Below the pieces are notes generated by a model. The model did no database searches. It was given only the letters and a program-made list of their open reading frames with translations, and was not told where the DNA came from. Source: Burkholderiales bacterium (GTDB lineage: Bacteria > Pseudomonadota > Gammaproteobacteria > Burkholderiales > Burkholderiaceae_C). From it: a DNA stretch of 6,064 bases. The stretch's first letter is position 1. Each line of letters begins with the position of its first letter. The stretch is taken from the NCBI GenBank assembly GCA_005789685.1, contig SXXD01000168.1, forward strand, positions 1-6,064, read 5' to 3'. A program made the translations under genes and the position numbers. Shown here one piece after another: positions 5,916 to 6,064 of the stretch.

Positions 5916-6064
5916 ATGACCACCATTCGCGTGAAAGAAAACGAGCCGTTTGACGTAGCACTTCGCCGCTTCAAACGCACCATTGAAAAACTCGGTCTGT
6001 TGACCGACCTGCGTGCCCGTGAGTTTTATGAAAAGCCCACCACAGAACGCAAGCGCAAAAAAGC
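5916..6064 (+). CDS. rpsU: 30S ribosomal protein S21, 5' part
   Basis: The frame from the ATG at 5916 reads [20 protein letters not shown], then [30 protein letters not shown], and is cut by the window edge after 49 complete codons. This is the standard N-terminal sequence of betaproteobacterial S21, a basic protein of about 70 residues in the small subunit near the anti-Shine-Dalgarno end of 16S rRNA that helps mRNA binding at initiation. The downstream neighbours in the classical macromolecular-synthesis operon are dnaG and rpoD, which would lie past the window. The fragment is too short to appear in a simple long-ORF scan, but the identity is clear. Confidence 0.97.
   Translation, partial: MTTIRVKENEPFDVALRRFKRTIEKLGLLTDLRAREFYEKPTTERKRKK

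Noticed and set aside
5780..5983. 67-codon minus-strand open frame across the rpsU leader
   Set aside because: It is antisense to the rpsU start and promoter, with no recognisable product.
1..6064. CRISPR arrays, insertion sequences, tRNA or rRNA genes, phage or defence genes
   Set aside because: I looked for spaced direct repeats, terminal inverted repeats with transposase motifs, and tRNA-like folds and saw none; the window is ordinary chromosome apart from the gene relic.

Overview
The window looks like chromosome from a betaproteobacterium of the order Burkholderiales, most likely family Comamonadaceae. The evidence is two tandem Bug/TctC-type periplasmic binding proteins (a family greatly expanded in this group), the neighbourhood of tsaD, ybiB, cobA, an HI0933-type flavoprotein and rpsU, and the moderate-GC codon use. 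A freshwater lineage such as Limnohabitans or Rhodoferax relatives is a guess; nothing here fixes the genus.

Layout: (1) 1-1451, plus strand: the 3' end of one Bug solute-binding protein, then after 50 nt a complete second one with a Tat-like signal peptide. (2) 1452-1523: a perfect 12-bp terminator hairpin with A/T tracts on both sides, placed to stop transcription from both converging units. (3) 1524-3884, minus strand: tsaD followed after 18 nt by a branched-chain-amino-acid-type ABC transporter binding protein with a GTG start, probably one operon. (4) 3885-3958: short divergent intergenic region with a small dyad. (5) 3959-4464, plus strand: a gene graveyard. The first ~32 codons of ybiB (TrpD2 family) are joined out of frame to the last part of ybiB, which runs in frame into the last ~40 codons of a uroporphyrinogen-III C-methyltransferase (cobA/SUMT). 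Two deletions appear to have collapsed two genes into about 500 bp. (6) 4517-5740, plus strand: intact HI0933/BaiN-family flavoprotein. (7) 5741-5915: rpsU promoter with a consensus TATAAT and a ~120-nt leader that can fold. (8) 5916-end: the start of rpsU (ribosomal protein S21), cut by the window edge.

Functionally the window mixes housekeeping translation genes (tsaD for tRNA t6A, rpsU for S21), solute capture (three periplasmic binding proteins with no membrane components in view) and an uncharacterised flavoprotein. I found no novel defence, mobile or CRISPR system. The most informative feature is the ybiB-cobA relic, which records stepwise gene loss between conserved neighbours and implies that this siroheme-pathway copy of cobA is gone.
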